Assembly: GCF_000765695.2 (NCBI RefSeq)
Contig: NZ_JRPB02000002.1
Coordinates: forward strand, 167,927-231,926
Direction of reading: 5' to 3'
Source: Helicobacter sp. MIT 11-5569
GTDB taxonomy: Bacteria > Campylobacterota > Campylobacteria > Campylobacterales > Helicobacteraceae
DNA: 64,000 nucleotides
Within the stretch, counting starts at the first letter, position 1. Each line of letters starts with the position of its first letter. Under the pieces are notes generated by a model. That model was not told where the DNA came from. It did not search any database and saw only the letters and a program-made list of their open reading frames with translations. Position numbers and translations under genes: made by a program. Shown piece by piece: positions 1 through 9,927 of the stretch.

Positions 1-2
1 GG

Positions 3-1031
3 TTTAATCGCGCTGGGATTCCCTATATTTTAGTGGGGGCGATTCGTTTTTATGAAAGAAGTGAAATTAAAGATGTGCTAAGTTATTTTCGCTTGCTTAT
101 AAATCTTGACGATGATTTCTCGCTTATGCGCATTATTAACAAGCCAAAACGTGGAATTGGAAAAACAACGCTTGATAAAATTGCACAACTTGCACAAAAG
201 CACGAAACAAGCATTTATAGTCTTTTTGTCGAAGATTCTGCGCAAGGGGAGTTAAGCGGAATCCTAAAGGGAGCAATTAGCAAAAAAGCCTATGATAGCA
301 TTAAAGAGTTTTTCTCCATCATACTAAGTTTGCAAGAAGATTTAAAACAATCAAGTTTGCATTTTATTGACGCATTTGAGCAAAAAATCGGGCTTTGTGA
401 AGCATTTAATCAAAGCAATGAAGCAATAGATAGAGTGAGTAATATTGAGGAATTTTATGGAGTGTATAAAGAGTTTATCAAGCAAAATCCCTTAATGGAA
501 TTAGAAGATTTTTTAAATGAGCTTGCTTTAAGAAGCGACCAAGAAGATGTAGAAATGCGCAAAGAGAGTAAGGGGGTGGAAGGCGTTTCTTGTATGAGTG
601 TGCATTCTAGCAAGGGGTTAGAGTTTGATTATCTCTTTATTATCGGGCTTGAAGAGGGTTTTTTTCCACTTGTAAGAGAAGATAGCAATATTGAAGAAGA
701 GCGAAGACTCGGATATGTCGCTTTTACACGCGCTAAAAAAGAGTTATTTTTAAGTTATGTTGATTCTAGGTTTTATCGCGGAAATCGTGCAAGCTTGCTT
801 CCTTCACGCTTTTTAGGTGAAAGTGGTGTGAGTGAGTTTAGGCGTTTTAAAGAAAAAGCAAAAGAAGAATCAAGCGCAGATTCCTTTAAAAGAGGGGATT
901 GTGTTATGCATAAAATTTTTGGCGCAGGCAGAATCTTAGAAGTTAGCAAAAGCGGAAAGGAGCTTAAACTAAAAATTAATTTTGGAGGATTAGTGCGCGA
1001 GATTCTAAGCGGATATGTTACCAAAGTGTAA
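3..1031 (+). CDS. uvrD: UvrD/Rep-type DNA helicase, C-terminal part (5' end outside window)
   Basis: This is the C-terminal ~342 residues of a superfamily 1A 3'-5' DNA helicase acting in repair and replication restart. The frame is open from base 3, before the first in-window ATG, so the gene starts upstream of the window. Visible helicase motifs are VHSSKGLEFDYLFIIG (motif V) and EEERRLGYVAFTRAKKEL (motif VI), with EGFFP between them. The last ~60 residues (GDCVMHKIFGAGRILEV) match the small C-terminal domain found in UvrD/PcrA. It converges on the P-type ATPase with a 1-bp gap. Confidence 0.9.
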   Translation, partial: FNRAGIPYILVGAIRFYERSEIKDVLSYFRLLINLDDDFSLMRIINKPKRGIGKTTLDKIAQLAQKHETSIYSLFVEDSAQGELSGILKGAISKKAYDSIKEFFSIILSLQEDLKQSSLHFIDAFEQKIGLCEAFNQSNEAIDRVSNIEEFYGVYKEFIKQNPLMELEDFLNELALRSDQEDVEMRKESKGVEGVSCMSVHSSKGLEFDYLFIIGLEEGFFPLVREDSNIEEERRLGYVAFTRAKKELFLSYVDSRFYRGNRASLLPSRFLGESGVSEFRRFKEKAKEESSADSFKRGDCVMHKIFGAGRILEVSKSGKELKLKINFGGLVREILSGYVTKV

Positions 1032-1032
1032 T

Positions 1033-3669
1033 TTATTTATCACCAAAGCGCATAAAAAAGCGCAGAATCTCTCCTAAAAGAATCACGCTAAATCCTACAC
1101 AAATGATTTTGCACCATAATAGCAATTCCAAAGGCTCTGTTTTAAACGCCTCTCCGCCAAATTCTACAATAAGCACTTGCAAGGCAAAAGTTAGCACAAA
1201 AGTTCCTAGCATTAAGCGATTATTTAAGAAATTTTTAAAAATGCTTTGCTCTCTTAATTCTCTTGCATTAAAGGCGTTAAAAAGCTGAAAAACAACAAAA
1301 AGTGTAAAAAGCACGCTTCCTTTTTGCGTCTCCTGCGCACCTAAAAAATTCGTAAAATATTGCAATAAACAAATGACTGCGATAAAGATTCCACTGCCTA
1401 TAATAAGCCATAGCATATTGCGCGTGATAATATTAGAATTGCGCTTAATAGGCTTTTGGTTTAACACATCTTTAGAGACGGGTTCTAAGCCTAATGTAAG
1501 TGCGGGTGGTCCGTCCATAATGAGATTAACCCATAAAAGTTGCAATGCGCTAAAAGGCGCGGTAAATCCGCAAACAACAGCAGCCAACACGATAAGCACA
1601 GAGCTTAGATTAACGGTAAGCTGGAATTGGATAAAGCGTTGAAAGTTCTGATAGATTCCGCGCCCCCATTCTACGGCTTTTACAATCGTTGCAAAACTAT
1701 CATTTAATAAGATAATATCACTTGCTTCTTTGGACACTTCTGTGCCATTAATCCCCATAGCAATTCCAACATCAGCGTGCTTTAAAGCAGGGGCATCATT
1801 GATTCCATCTCCTGTTAGTGCGACGACATTTCCTTGCGCTTTTAAGGCATTGACAATTTGCATTTTAATGCTTGGCGTTGAACGTGCAATAATCGTAATA
1901 TTTGGCAGAATCTCTAAAAGCTCATCTTGGCTTAGTTTTTCAATCTCTTGTGCTTCAATCGCAATAGAATTTTCATGAAGCAAATGCAGCTGATTGCCTA
2001 TTGCTTTTGCGGTTTCTAGGTTATCCCCTGTTAGAATCTTAAGGCTGATTCCTGCATTTTTGCATTCCATAATTGCCGCATAAGCATCTTCACGCAATGG
2101 GTCTGCAATCGCGACAAATCCGCAAAACTGCATTTTAGATTCTAACTCTTCGCGCTCCAAAGTTGTAGAATCTGTGTTTTGTGGAATCACTTTTTGCGCA
2201 AAGGCAATCACGCGATAAGCTTGGGCTTGATAGGATTTAATCTGTTCTTTTATGCTTTGCAAATCTTGGTTATCTTGCAAAATACATTGTTGCAAAATCT
2301 TCTCTGGTGAGCCTTTAGAATAGCACATTAGCCTATCTTGGAATCGCGCTATTGTGGTCATATTTTTTGTTTGTGAAGAAAAAGGAAAGGAGTGTAGAAT
2401 CTCTGCTTCTGCGCGGAAAAGCTTATAATCAAATCCTAATTTTTGGGCATACACGAGCAAGGCACATTCTGTTGGGTTGCCGATAAATTGCTGGTTTTGC
2501 GCAAGGTCAGCAGTAGAATTTAGCGCGCAGTTTTCTAAGAAATGTTGCAATGGAATCTCTAAAGACGTGTTTGTGAAATTTGAAGCAGGGGTGATGATTT
2601 GGTTATACAAAAAGCAATGTTCTAAAGTCATTTTATTTTGCGTAAGTGTGCCTGTTTTATCGCTACAAATAATATTCACACAGCCGATAGTTTCGCAGGC
2701 TACAAGTTTTTTGACAAGTGCGTTTTGCTTGGACATTTTGATAATATTAAGCGCAAGTGAGATTGCTACAATTGTGGGTAAGCCCTCTGGCACAGAAGCG
2801 ACGATTAAAACAATGCTAGAAATAAAAGCTTGTGTTATGTTTTGGAATGCAACTTCTCCCCTAAAAATAAAGAATCCTATTTGAATAAAAAAGGCAAGCA
2901 TTGCAGCACTAGCGCCAAAAAGCGTGATTTTGCCGCTTAAGACTTTTAACTTTTCTTGTAAAGGGGTGGTGGATTTTTGCTTAGAATCCAAAGCAGCCGC
3001 GATTTTGCCAAATTCTGTGTTATCGCCTGTGGCAATACATAGGACTTTTGCGTTGCCTTGTGTGATGAAGCAACCCCTATAAAGCATTGTTGTGTTTGTT
3101 ATTTCTTCATTTTCTTGCAAAGAATGCTTTAGGCTTGGCACGCTCTCACCACTTAGGCTAGATTCATCACTTAAAAGACTTTGGTCGTGGAGAATCACAC
3201 AATCACTTGGAATCTTATCCCCGCTTTCTAAAAAAATAATATCTCCTACGACGACTTCTTCTTGTGGAATCTGCACAATTTTGCCATCACGCAAAAGCCG
3301 CACTTTATTGCCTTGTGTGATTGCATTGAGTGTTTCAAAAGCTTTTTGACTGCGTCTTTCCATAAGCAATGTGATTCCAATGGAGAGAAAAATCGCAATA
3401 AAGATTCCAACACATTCTAAAAAGTTTGCTTGATTGTGAGTTAGGTATTCATAAGTGTTAATGCCTAGTGCCAAAAATGCCGCAAGAAGCAGCAATAGCA
3501 TCATGGGTTCTTTAAAAGCTTCAAGAAGTTCTTTAAAAAGCGTTGGTGGCGGAGTTTTGCTAAAGATATTTTCGCCAAATTGCTGTTTATTGTCTTCTGC
3601 TTGCTTTGTGGTTAGCCCATTATCTAAATGCGTGTGAAAGGTTTGTATAAGATGTGAAAGTGTCTTCAA
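1033..3669 (-). CDS. Calcium-type P-type cation ATPase
   Basis: An 878-residue inner-membrane P2-type ATPase that moves a cation, probably Ca2+, at the cost of ATP. The order is N-terminal cation-ATPase domain, actuator loop with SGES, the M4 motif PEGLP typical of the Ca2+/Mn2+ group, the phosphorylation site DKTGTLTQNKMT near residue 335, TGDGINDAPAL, and a C-terminal helix cluster. There is no N-terminal CxxC heavy-metal domain, which argues against copper or zinc transport. The exact ion cannot be read from the sequence. A separate gene (radical SAM) lies 19 bp upstream on the same strand. Confidence 0.85.
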   Translation of the reverse strand: MKTLSHLIQTFHTHLDNGLTTKQAEDNKQQFGENIFSKTPPPTLFKELLEAFKEPMMLLLLLAAFLALGINTYEYLTHNQANFLECVGIFIAIFLSIGITLLMERRSQKAFETLNAITQGNKVRLLRDGKIVQIPQEEVVVGDIIFLESGDKIPSDCVILHDQSLLSDESSLSGESVPSLKHSLQENEEITNTTMLYRGCFITQGNAKVLCIATGDNTEFGKIAAALDSKQKSTTPLQEKLKVLSGKITLFGASAAMLAFFIQIGFFIFRGEVAFQNITQAFISSIVLIVASVPEGLPTIVAISLALNIIKMSKQNALVKKLVACETIGCVNIICSDKTGTLTQNKMTLEHCFLYNQIITPASNFTNTSLEIPLQHFLENCALNSTADLAQNQQFIGNPTECALLVYAQKLGFDYKLFRAEAEILHSFPFSSQTKNMTTIARFQDRLMCYSKGSPEKILQQCILQDNQDLQSIKEQIKSYQAQAYRVIAFAQKVIPQNTDSTTLEREELESKMQFCGFVAIADPLREDAYAAIMECKNAGISLKILTGDNLETAKAIGNQLHLLHENSIAIEAQEIEKLSQDELLEILPNITIIARSTPSIKMQIVNALKAQGNVVALTGDGINDAPALKHADVGIAMGINGTEVSKEASDIILLNDSFATIVKAVEWGRGIYQNFQRFIQFQLTVNLSSVLIVLAAVVCGFTAPFSALQLLWVNLIMDGPPALTLGLEPVSKDVLNQKPIKRNSNIITRNMLWLIIGSGIFIAVICLLQYFTNFLGAQETQKGSVLFTLFVVFQLFNAFNARELREQSIFKNFLNNRLMLGTFVLTFALQVLIVEFGGEAFKTEPLELLLWCKIICVGFSVILLGEILRFFMRFGDK

Positions 3670-3688
3670 AGCGTCTCCTTGTGTGTGC

Positions 3689-4972
3689 TTACATATCTTC
3701 TTCTTTTAGCATAGCGCGAGATTCTTCACGCACTCTATCCATTCCAATATAAAACTCTTTCATCATAGACAAAAACAAATATTTTCCTTTTTGTGTCGGA
3801 TAATAAGCATTATTTTTTTTAAAAATATTACCACTTAGGCATAAAAAAGTAATTTCTTTAAATAAGGCTTTTTCTAAATTCACACCATAAAGCGTCCAGA
3901 ATCGCTCAATATTTGCCTCACCCCCAAAAAGCTCTACCATCAAACGATATTGCAATTGCGCCTTTTTAGAATATTTGCGCTCTCTAACTACACCCATTTT
4001 CCCGCTTTGGATTCTCTGCGCATAAGTTTTGAGAGAAAAGGTATTGACATATAATGTGCCACCAATAAAGCTAAATGAGCCTGAACCAATCCCAACATAT
4101 TCATCATTATTGACAACATATTCATCAAAAATTTCACTGCCTTTATGCGAGAATGCCCAGCTAGATAAAGGAATAAAATCGCTAGAGAGAGTTTCTAAAA
4201 TCTGTGCATAAAGTCTTGCTTCATTTTGCAAATCCACTTCCCCAATAGAACGTTTAATGAGGCTCTTTACAGATGGAGAGGACATTAAAGGATATGTAGT
4301 AAGCTGATTAGGTTTAAGTGAGCGAATAATTTCCAAATCTTTTGCAAGCATTTCTTGTGTTTGATTGGGAAAATTAAAAATCAAATCCACATTTAAAATC
4401 GGTAAGATTCCAATCGCGGCTTCTAACTTTTTATAAGTTTCTTCCCCGCTGCCAAATTTCTCATAGCGTCCGATTTTTTTTAAGATTCCATCATCAAAGC
4501 TTTGCACGCCCACAGATAACCTATCAATTCTTCCTTTGAATTGCTCTAAGACTTCCCTTTGTAAATGATTAGGGTCAGATTCACAAGAAACTTGTTGGAT
4601 ACTAAAAAGAGATTTAGCTAAATCTAAAGTTTTGCAAAGTTCATCAGGCATAATAGAAGTTGTGCCGCCCCCCACATAAACTTCGCTAAAATCATAGCCT
4701 AAATTTTTTACCATTTGCATTTCTTTGCGCAGATTTTCAAAATATAGCTTTGCTTTGTCTTCTTGAAACAAAAAGCGATTAAAAGAACAATATGTGCAAA
4801 GTGTCGCACAAAAGGGAATGTGCATATAAAGCAGATAGCTTTTATCTTGCACTTTTTTAGGATTTGGCTTTGGGAGTGTTGTGCATTCGCTTAATTGTAA
4901 GTGTAGATATTTTTCTGTCGCATAGCGCATTACAGAATTTACTAACAAAGTCGAAAAATTTTGTCGTATCAT
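3689..4972 (-). CDS. HemN-like (coproporphyrinogen III oxidase family) radical SAM protein
   Basis: A 427-residue radical SAM enzyme of the HemN/HemW superfamily. The cluster motif C-x3-C-x2-C is seen in HIPFCATLCTYCSFNRF, followed by YVGGGTTS and SVGVQSFDDGILKKIGR, which are HemN-type signatures. The C-terminal part has the HemN-C winged-helix type ending. Campylobacterota carry several HemN paralogs. Whether this one is a true oxygen-independent coproporphyrinogen oxidase or a HemW-like heme chaperone cannot be settled here. It shares the minus strand with the ATPase and may be cotranscribed with it. Confidence 0.8.
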   Translation of the reverse strand: MIRQNFSTLLVNSVMRYATEKYLHLQLSECTTLPKPNPKKVQDKSYLLYMHIPFCATLCTYCSFNRFLFQEDKAKLYFENLRKEMQMVKNLGYDFSEVYVGGGTTSIMPDELCKTLDLAKSLFSIQQVSCESDPNHLQREVLEQFKGRIDRLSVGVQSFDDGILKKIGRYEKFGSGEETYKKLEAAIGILPILNVDLIFNFPNQTQEMLAKDLEIIRSLKPNQLTTYPLMSSPSVKSLIKRSIGEVDLQNEARLYAQILETLSSDFIPLSSWAFSHKGSEIFDEYVVNNDEYVGIGSGSFSFIGGTLYVNTFSLKTYAQRIQSGKMGVVRERKYSKKAQLQYRLMVELFGGEANIERFWTLYGVNLEKALFKEITFLCLSGNIFKKNNAYYPTQKGKYLFLSMMKEFYIGMDRVREESRAMLKEEDM

Positions 4973-5074
4973 TAAAGAATCAAACTTATATAAAGGATTT
5001 AATTTGCGCGGAATTATATAAGGATATTTTTAAACTAAAATAAGTAGAAATGAAGAATCTGATATTAAGGATTG

Positions 5075-5099
5075 CTTAAAGCACTTAAAGTGCTTTAAG
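5075..5099. repeat. 25-nt near-perfect inverted repeat (possible terminator)
   Basis: The arms CTTAAAGCACTT and AAGTGCTTTAAG flank a single base. The repeat lies immediately after the stop of the small motility gene, as expected for a 3'-end hairpin, but no T-run follows on the minus strand, so an intrinsic terminator is not certain. Confidence 0.45.
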
Positions 5100-5312
5100 T
5101 TATGCCATAATATCTAGCATATTTGTGCTTTGGCTCGGAGCTTGTGTTTGTGTTTGTTGGCTCGGAGTTTGTGCTGTTTGTAGATTTCCTTGCGCACCTT
5201 GCATGCCATTAATAATGGAACTCATCAATGCTTCTTCACTATCCATTGCTTTTTTAAGAACGTTTAGATTTCCACTTGATGCTACTGCTCCGCTGTCAAT
5301 ACCTGAAATCAT
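5100..5312 (-). CDS. Small YjfB-like putative motility protein
   Basis: A 70-residue hydrophilic protein without a signal peptide. The N-terminal part (MISGIDSGAVASSGNLNVLKKAMDSEEALMSSIINGM) fits the YjfB/putative motility protein family. The tail is rich in Gln, Thr and Ser (TQTQAPSQS) and ends MLDIMA. The family's role is poorly known; it is usually linked with flagellar genes. The start follows an AAGGAG site. Upstream on the minus strand a CGATAT box resembles a sigma28 -10, but I could not find a convincing -35. Confidence 0.65.
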   Translation of the reverse strand: MISGIDSGAVASSGNLNVLKKAMDSEEALMSSIINGMQGAQGNLQTAQTPSQQTQTQAPSQSTNMLDIMA

Positions 5313-5475
5313 AATAGACTCCTTTCTTATGATTTATCATTTCTTTAAAAAGAAAGACAAATTATATATCGACACTTTTTAGAAAATACTAAAGGATAAA
5401 AATTTTATTTATGTAGCGAATTGTTTGCAATAATTTGTTAAAATTGCGCTTTAAGTTAGTTATTAAGGGTATGGA

Positions 5476-8025
5476 ATGAAAAAATTTTTAAAGATTTTTG
5501 CAGCAGGCATTGTGGCAGTTTTGGTCATTCTTTTTGGAGTGACTTTTTGGTTGTTTTCAAGCAGTGGGAATGCGTTTTTAAAAGACAAAATCACACAAAT
5601 TGCAAATGAACAAGCCCCTATTGGTTTAGAATTTACGCATTTTGAGTTAGGGTTTAGCTCTTATGCGTTTGCAATTACAGATAAACAAAAATCCCAAATT
5701 GCATTAAGCGGGGATTATTCTTTATTTACGCTCAACACAAATGCAAAAATTAACGCAGTGATTAAAGATTTAGCACTTTATGAAAAGCTTATAGGAATGC
5801 GCTTAAATGGTGGTGTTGGTATTAATGGTAATGTGATAAAGCAATCTAAGAATTTAGAAGTTAAAGCAGATATTGATGCGTTTAATAGCAAGATTGTAGC
5901 AGATGTGAGTTTGGAAGACTTTAAGCCCAAACGCTTATTTTTAAATAGTAAAGAGGGAATCAATGTAGAATCCTTGCTAACCTTTTTAGGGCAACCAAAA
6001 TATGCAAAAGGTAGAATCCTATTAAATGCAGATATGGATATTTCAAACCTACAAGCCCCAAGTGGAGGATTTAATATCGCTTCAAATGCAATTACTCCAG
6101 ATATTGCACTTTTGCGCAAAACTTATGGGCTTGTGCTTCCTAGCGATTCTATTAAACTTGCGATTAATGGTGCAGCAAAAAGCGATAGTATCACGACTGC
6201 ATTGCTTGTGGCTTCTAGTTATTTAAATGTGGAATCCCAAAATTTAAAAGCAGATATAAAAGACTTTTCAAGCAATGGAGATATAGCAATCAGCCTAAAA
6301 AATATCGGATTTGGCGATTTTATGCTAAAAACTCCGCTGCTTGCTGATGTGCATTTAAAATCTAGCAAAATCACAAACCAAGAGGCAACCCTCGCACTAA
6401 AAGCAGTTACAAATCCAATTTTAGCGCATATTGTAATGCCAAACTATACACCTAAGAATATAAAAGTAAATGCAAAAGATTTAAGTCTAAAAGAACTTGT
6501 AAATCTCGCGTCTAGTTATGTCGATATGAAAGATTATGTGCTAGATGGTAGCGTGAGTTTAAATGCAGTTGTTGATAAGATTGATTTACAAAAACTCTAT
6601 TATCAAGTGCAAGGAGAATTAGACGCAAATCTCGCAAACTTGACTTATCAAGGCTTGCATTTAGCGCAAAATAACAGCTTTAAAGCTTCTGTAAGTGGGG
6701 ACTCTAAAGATTTAAAAGTGCAGGCAAATAGTGATTTGTTTGATTCTAAATTGCTTGCAAATGCAGTCTTAAAAAACAATGCTCCACAAAGTGTGCAAGC
6801 AGATATTAAAGGGCTAAACTTACAAAAACTTGCAGGGCTTTTACAATACAACGCACAAGGTGTTTTAAATGCAAAAGCAGATTTGACAAACTTTAAAGAT
6901 TCTAGTTTTGATGCAGATTTTAGCCTAAATTCTCCACAAATCACCCTAGCAAAAGCGACTTTAAACAAACTTAGCGGAATGGAGTTTAAAAAGGATTTAA
7001 GCTTTGCATTAGAGGGTTCAGGAAAGCTAAAAGATGGCAGTGGCACAGCGGCGTTAAATATAGATGGGCAAGAGATTAAAGCAGCAATCAAAAATGCAAA
7101 AATCAATCTAAAAAATAACGCATATTCCACAGATTTTGCGCTAAGCACACCAGAAATCGCAAATATCAATCCTTTGTCTATGACGCTAAAAGGAGCTTTT
7201 GGACTTAGTGGAAGCGCAGGCTATGCAAACAATATCCCAAGCCTAATTGTGCAAAATAGAGATTTTGGGGATTTAGATGTTGTGCTAAAAGATGAAAAGC
7301 TTTTACTTAAAGGTGCAAATTTAGATATTAAGAAAATTGCAAATTTCACAGATAATGGCAAGTTTGTCAAAGGTGGAATCGCAAATTTAAATGCGGATTT
7401 AGTTGTCAAAGGAAATGACGCAAAAAGTATTATCAAACATTTAAATGGAGGCGTTGAGCTTAACACTAAAAATTTAGAAATTTATAGCATTGATATTGAC
7501 GCACTTGCTAAAAATTTTGAAAATACAAACAATATCAATCTCCTTGATGTAGGGGCATTTGTGCTTGCTGGTCCTTTGGGTATCGCAGCGACAAAAGGAA
7601 GTAGTGTAGGAATGATGGGGTTAAATGCAATCGTAGATACCAAAAGCGTGATTAAAGAGCTAGAAGCAAAGTTTGCGCTTAAAAATGGAATTGCAAATGC
7701 AGAAGATGTTGCGTTTGCGACAGGCAAAACAAGAATCGCAGCAATTGGCGCAATAAACCTTAACAATAACGTGTTTGAAAATTTTAGCATTGGGTTATTA
7801 GATGAAAAAGATTGTGCAAAATATTCCCAAAAAATCAAAGGCACATTAGATAATCCTAAAATTGAGATTACGCAAACTACGGTAAAAACTGCGGTCAATC
7901 TTGCAAATTCTATCTTTAAGCAGCTAAAAAAGGGAGCAGAAATTGCAACAGAACCGGTTTTAGGACAAGGAGAGGCTAAGGCTTGCACTCCATTCTATCA
8001 TGGAAGCGTCCGACACCCAAAATAA
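5476..8025 (+). CDS. AsmA-like inner-membrane protein
   Basis: An 849-residue protein with one N-terminal membrane anchor (residues about 5-28) and a long periplasmic repeat-rich region of beta-strand character, full of Leu/Asn/Asp/Lys blocks such as NLNADLVVKG. The C-terminal part (GIANAEDVAFATGKTRIAAIGAINL) is the typical AsmA ending. AsmA-family proteins are implicated in lipid movement and outer membrane homeostasis. The length is normal for the family. Its stop overlaps or abuts the next gene, suggesting an operon with the DedA-like protein, xth and ybeY. Confidence 0.75.
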   Translation: MKKFLKIFAAGIVAVLVILFGVTFWLFSSSGNAFLKDKITQIANEQAPIGLEFTHFELGFSSYAFAITDKQKSQIALSGDYSLFTLNTNAKINAVIKDLALYEKLIGMRLNGGVGINGNVIKQSKNLEVKADIDAFNSKIVADVSLEDFKPKRLFLNSKEGINVESLLTFLGQPKYAKGRILLNADMDISNLQAPSGGFNIASNAITPDIALLRKTYGLVLPSDSIKLAINGAAKSDSITTALLVASSYLNVESQNLKADIKDFSSNGDIAISLKNIGFGDFMLKTPLLADVHLKSSKITNQEATLALKAVTNPILAHIVMPNYTPKNIKVNAKDLSLKELVNLASSYVDMKDYVLDGSVSLNAVVDKIDLQKLYYQVQGELDANLANLTYQGLHLAQNNSFKASVSGDSKDLKVQANSDLFDSKLLANAVLKNNAPQSVQADIKGLNLQKLAGLLQYNAQGVLNAKADLTNFKDSSFDADFSLNSPQITLAKATLNKLSGMEFKKDLSFALEGSGKLKDGSGTAALNIDGQEIKAAIKNAKINLKNNAYSTDFALSTPEIANINPLSMTLKGAFGLSGSAGYANNIPSLIVQNRDFGDLDVVLKDEKLLLKGANLDIKKIANFTDNGKFVKGGIANLNADLVVKGNDAKSIIKHLNGGVELNTKNLEIYSIDIDALAKNFENTNNINLLDVGAFVLAGPLGIAATKGSSVGMMGLNAIVDTKSVIKELEAKFALKNGIANAEDVAFATGKTRIAAIGAINLNNNVFENFSIGLLDEKDCAKYSQKIKGTLDNPKIEITQTTVKTAVNLANSIFKQLKKGAEIATEPVLGQGEAKACTPFYHGSVRHPK

Positions 8026-8716
8026 GATGAGAGATTCCGCATTTTATCGCTTTATTAGCACACAATTTGACAGCATAGAAGCAAAGCTTTTCTTATGCGG
8101 AATTATATTGCTTATTTTTTATGGCTTTGCAATTTTGGTGTGTTTGCTTCTCCAAAATGGCTTAGGCGATAAACTTCTAAGCATTGTTTTAAGCTCGCTG
8201 ATTTTTGGTAGAGCTGCTGGAATCTCCTTAGCTTTAGCGTTAGAATTAAGCACATTTTGGGCGATTATTCTTAATATTTATATTGAAAACACAATGGTTC
8301 TTATTCTTTATCCGCTGTTTGTGTGGAGTATTCAAGGAATGCGCACTTTTCAAAGAGCAGAAAGGTTTTTTGATTCTTTAAATCAAGTGGCGCAAAAATA
8401 CGAAAAATTGCTTAAGAGATATGGAATCATTGGTTTATTTTTGTTTGTATGGTTACCCTTTTGGCTCACAGGTCCTATTGTAGGTGCGGCTATTGGGTAT
8501 TTTATGCGTTTAAAGGTTTGGCTAAATCTGTTAATCGTTCTAAGCGGGACAAATCTTGCGATTTTATGTTGGGCATATTTGTTGGAGCGTTTGGATTCTA
8601 AACTTAAATATTTTGGGCAAAACACAATGTGGGTTTTACTTGGAATCTTTATAAGTTTAGCAACCTTTGGCGCAATTTTTGCAAAATTTAGACAAAAAGG
8701 AAAAAAATGCGATTAA
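8000..8716 (+). CDS. Small multidrug-export/DedA-like membrane protein
   Basis: Up to 238 residues with about five hydrophobic segments. The pattern ALELSTFWAIILNIYIENT and LPFWLTGPIVGAAIGYFM resembles the small multi-drug export family (Pfam Sm_multidrug_ex), in which re-entrant hairpins carry a conserved Pro-x-x-x-Thr-Gly. The start is uncertain: ATG at 8000 overlaps asmA by 26 bp, while ATG at 8027 begins just after the asmA stop. Neither has a strong ribosome site. Its end overlaps xth by 10 bp, so expression is probably coupled. The substrate is unknown. Confidence 0.65.
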   Translation: MEASDTQNKMRDSAFYRFISTQFDSIEAKLFLCGIILLIFYGFAILVCLLLQNGLGDKLLSIVLSSLIFGRAAGISLALALELSTFWAIILNIYIENTMVLILYPLFVWSIQGMRTFQRAERFFDSLNQVAQKYEKLLKRYGIIGLFLFVWLPFWLTGPIVGAAIGYFMRLKVWLNLLIVLSGTNLAILCWAYLLERLDSKLKYFGQNTMWVLLGIFISLATFGAIFAKFRQKGKKCD

Positions 8717-9465
8717 TTTCTTGGAATGTCAATGGCTTGCGTGCTTGTATGAATAAAGGATTTATGGAGTTTTTTAATGCAATTGACGCAGATATTTTTT
8801 GTATTCAAGAATCCAAAATGCAAAAAGAACAAGCAGATTTTAGCTTCCCAAATTACGAAGAATATTGGAATAGTGCGGAGAAAAAGGGCTATTCTGGCGT
8901 TGTGATTTTTAGCAAGCAAAAGCCTTTAAGCGTAGAATATGATATGGGGATTGCCCACCACGATAAAGAGGGGCGTATCATCAAAGCAGAATATAAAGAT
9001 TTTTATCTTGTCAATGTCTATACTCCAAATTCTAAGCGTGAGTTAGAGCGATTAGACTATAGAATGGAATGGGAAGATGATTTTAGGGCGTTTTTAAAAC
9101 AAGCAGAATCCAAAAAGCCTGTGATTGTCTGCGGGGATTTAAATGTCGCGCATAAAGAGATTGATTTGAAAAACCCAAAAACAAATCGTAGAAATGCTGG
9201 CTTTACTGATGAAGAAAGAGCAAAAATGAGCGCGCTTTTAGATTCTGGTTTTACAGATACTTACCGCTACTTTTATCCCAACAAAGAGGGGGCTTACACT
9301 TGGTGGAGCTATATGGGAAAAGCTAGAGCAAACAACACTGGGTGGCGGATTGATTATTTTTTATGCTCTAAAATTTTGGATTCTAAACTCAAAAGTGCTA
9401 GCATTTATCCAGAAATTTTAGGAAGCGACCATTGCCCTGTGGGATTGGAGATTAATGCGTGTTGA
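8707..9465 (+). CDS. xth: Exodeoxyribonuclease III (AP endonuclease)
   Basis: A 252-residue enzyme that cleaves at abasic sites and degrades 3' ends in base-excision repair. All the catalytic blocks are present: WNVNGLRA at the N-terminus, QESKMQ (metal-binding Glu), VCGDLNVAH (Asp/Asn), and GSDHCPVGLEI (catalytic His) near the C-terminus. Length and start MRLISWNVNGLR match the family. It overlaps its upstream neighbour by 10 bp and ybeY downstream by 11 bp, indicating one transcript. Confidence 0.95.
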   Translation: MRLISWNVNGLRACMNKGFMEFFNAIDADIFCIQESKMQKEQADFSFPNYEEYWNSAEKKGYSGVVIFSKQKPLSVEYDMGIAHHDKEGRIIKAEYKDFYLVNVYTPNSKRELERLDYRMEWEDDFRAFLKQAESKKPVIVCGDLNVAHKEIDLKNPKTNRRNAGFTDEERAKMSALLDSGFTDTYRYFYPNKEGAYTWWSYMGKARANNTGWRIDYFLCSKILDSKLKSASIYPEILGSDHCPVGLEINAC

Positions 9466-9904
9466 TATTGATAACCAAAGCAAAATCCCGCTAGATTCTG
9501 CATTTTTGGAATCCTTAGAATCCCTATTTTTAGGCGTTTTAGAAAATTTAGAATTGCAACACAAAACATGTGAATTATTGCTTGTAGATAATACAACGAT
9601 ACAAGCACTTAATGCGGAATTTAGGGGAATAGACACGCCAACAGATGTGCTATCCTTCCCTTTGGAATCCGAGTTTTCTCCTTTGCTTGGAAGTATTGTT
9701 ATCTCTGTAGAATACGCGCAAAAAGCCGCAACAGAGCTTAAACACAGCCTAGAAAATGAAATTGCCTTACTTTTTATCCACGGAATCTTGCATTTAGCGG
9801 GTTTTAATCACGAAACAGACAACGGCGAACAAAGAGAAAAAGAAGCGGAGCTTGTAGAGCACTTCCATTTGCCTACAAGTCTGATTGTGCGCACACAAGG
9901 TTAA
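9455..9904 (+). CDS. ybeY: Endoribonuclease YbeY (rRNA maturation factor)
   Basis: A 149-residue single-strand endoribonuclease needed for 16S rRNA 3'-end maturation and ribosome quality control. The zinc-binding signature H-G-x-L-H-L-x-G-x-x-H appears as HGILHLAGFNHETD, and the upstream block FRGIDTPTDVLSFPLE is the other family hallmark. The length is typical. The start lies within the end of xth, suggesting translational coupling. Confidence 0.95.
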   Translation: MRVDIDNQSKIPLDSAFLESLESLFLGVLENLELQHKTCELLLVDNTTIQALNAEFRGIDTPTDVLSFPLESEFSPLLGSIVISVEYAQKAATELKHSLENEIALLFIHGILHLAGFNHETDNGEQREKEAELVEHFHLPTSLIVRTQG

Positions 9905-9927
9905 ATATAAGGTAAAAAGGGTTAAAA

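Noticed and set aside
2477..2884. A 135-residue ORF on the + strand within the P-type ATPase gene
   Set aside because: Lies entirely antisense to conserved ATPase motifs; a shadow of the real gene.
5330..5420. A possible sigma28 promoter upstream of the small motility gene
   Set aside because: A CGATAT box is present, but no acceptable -35 element at the proper spacing could be found, so it is mentioned only as weak.
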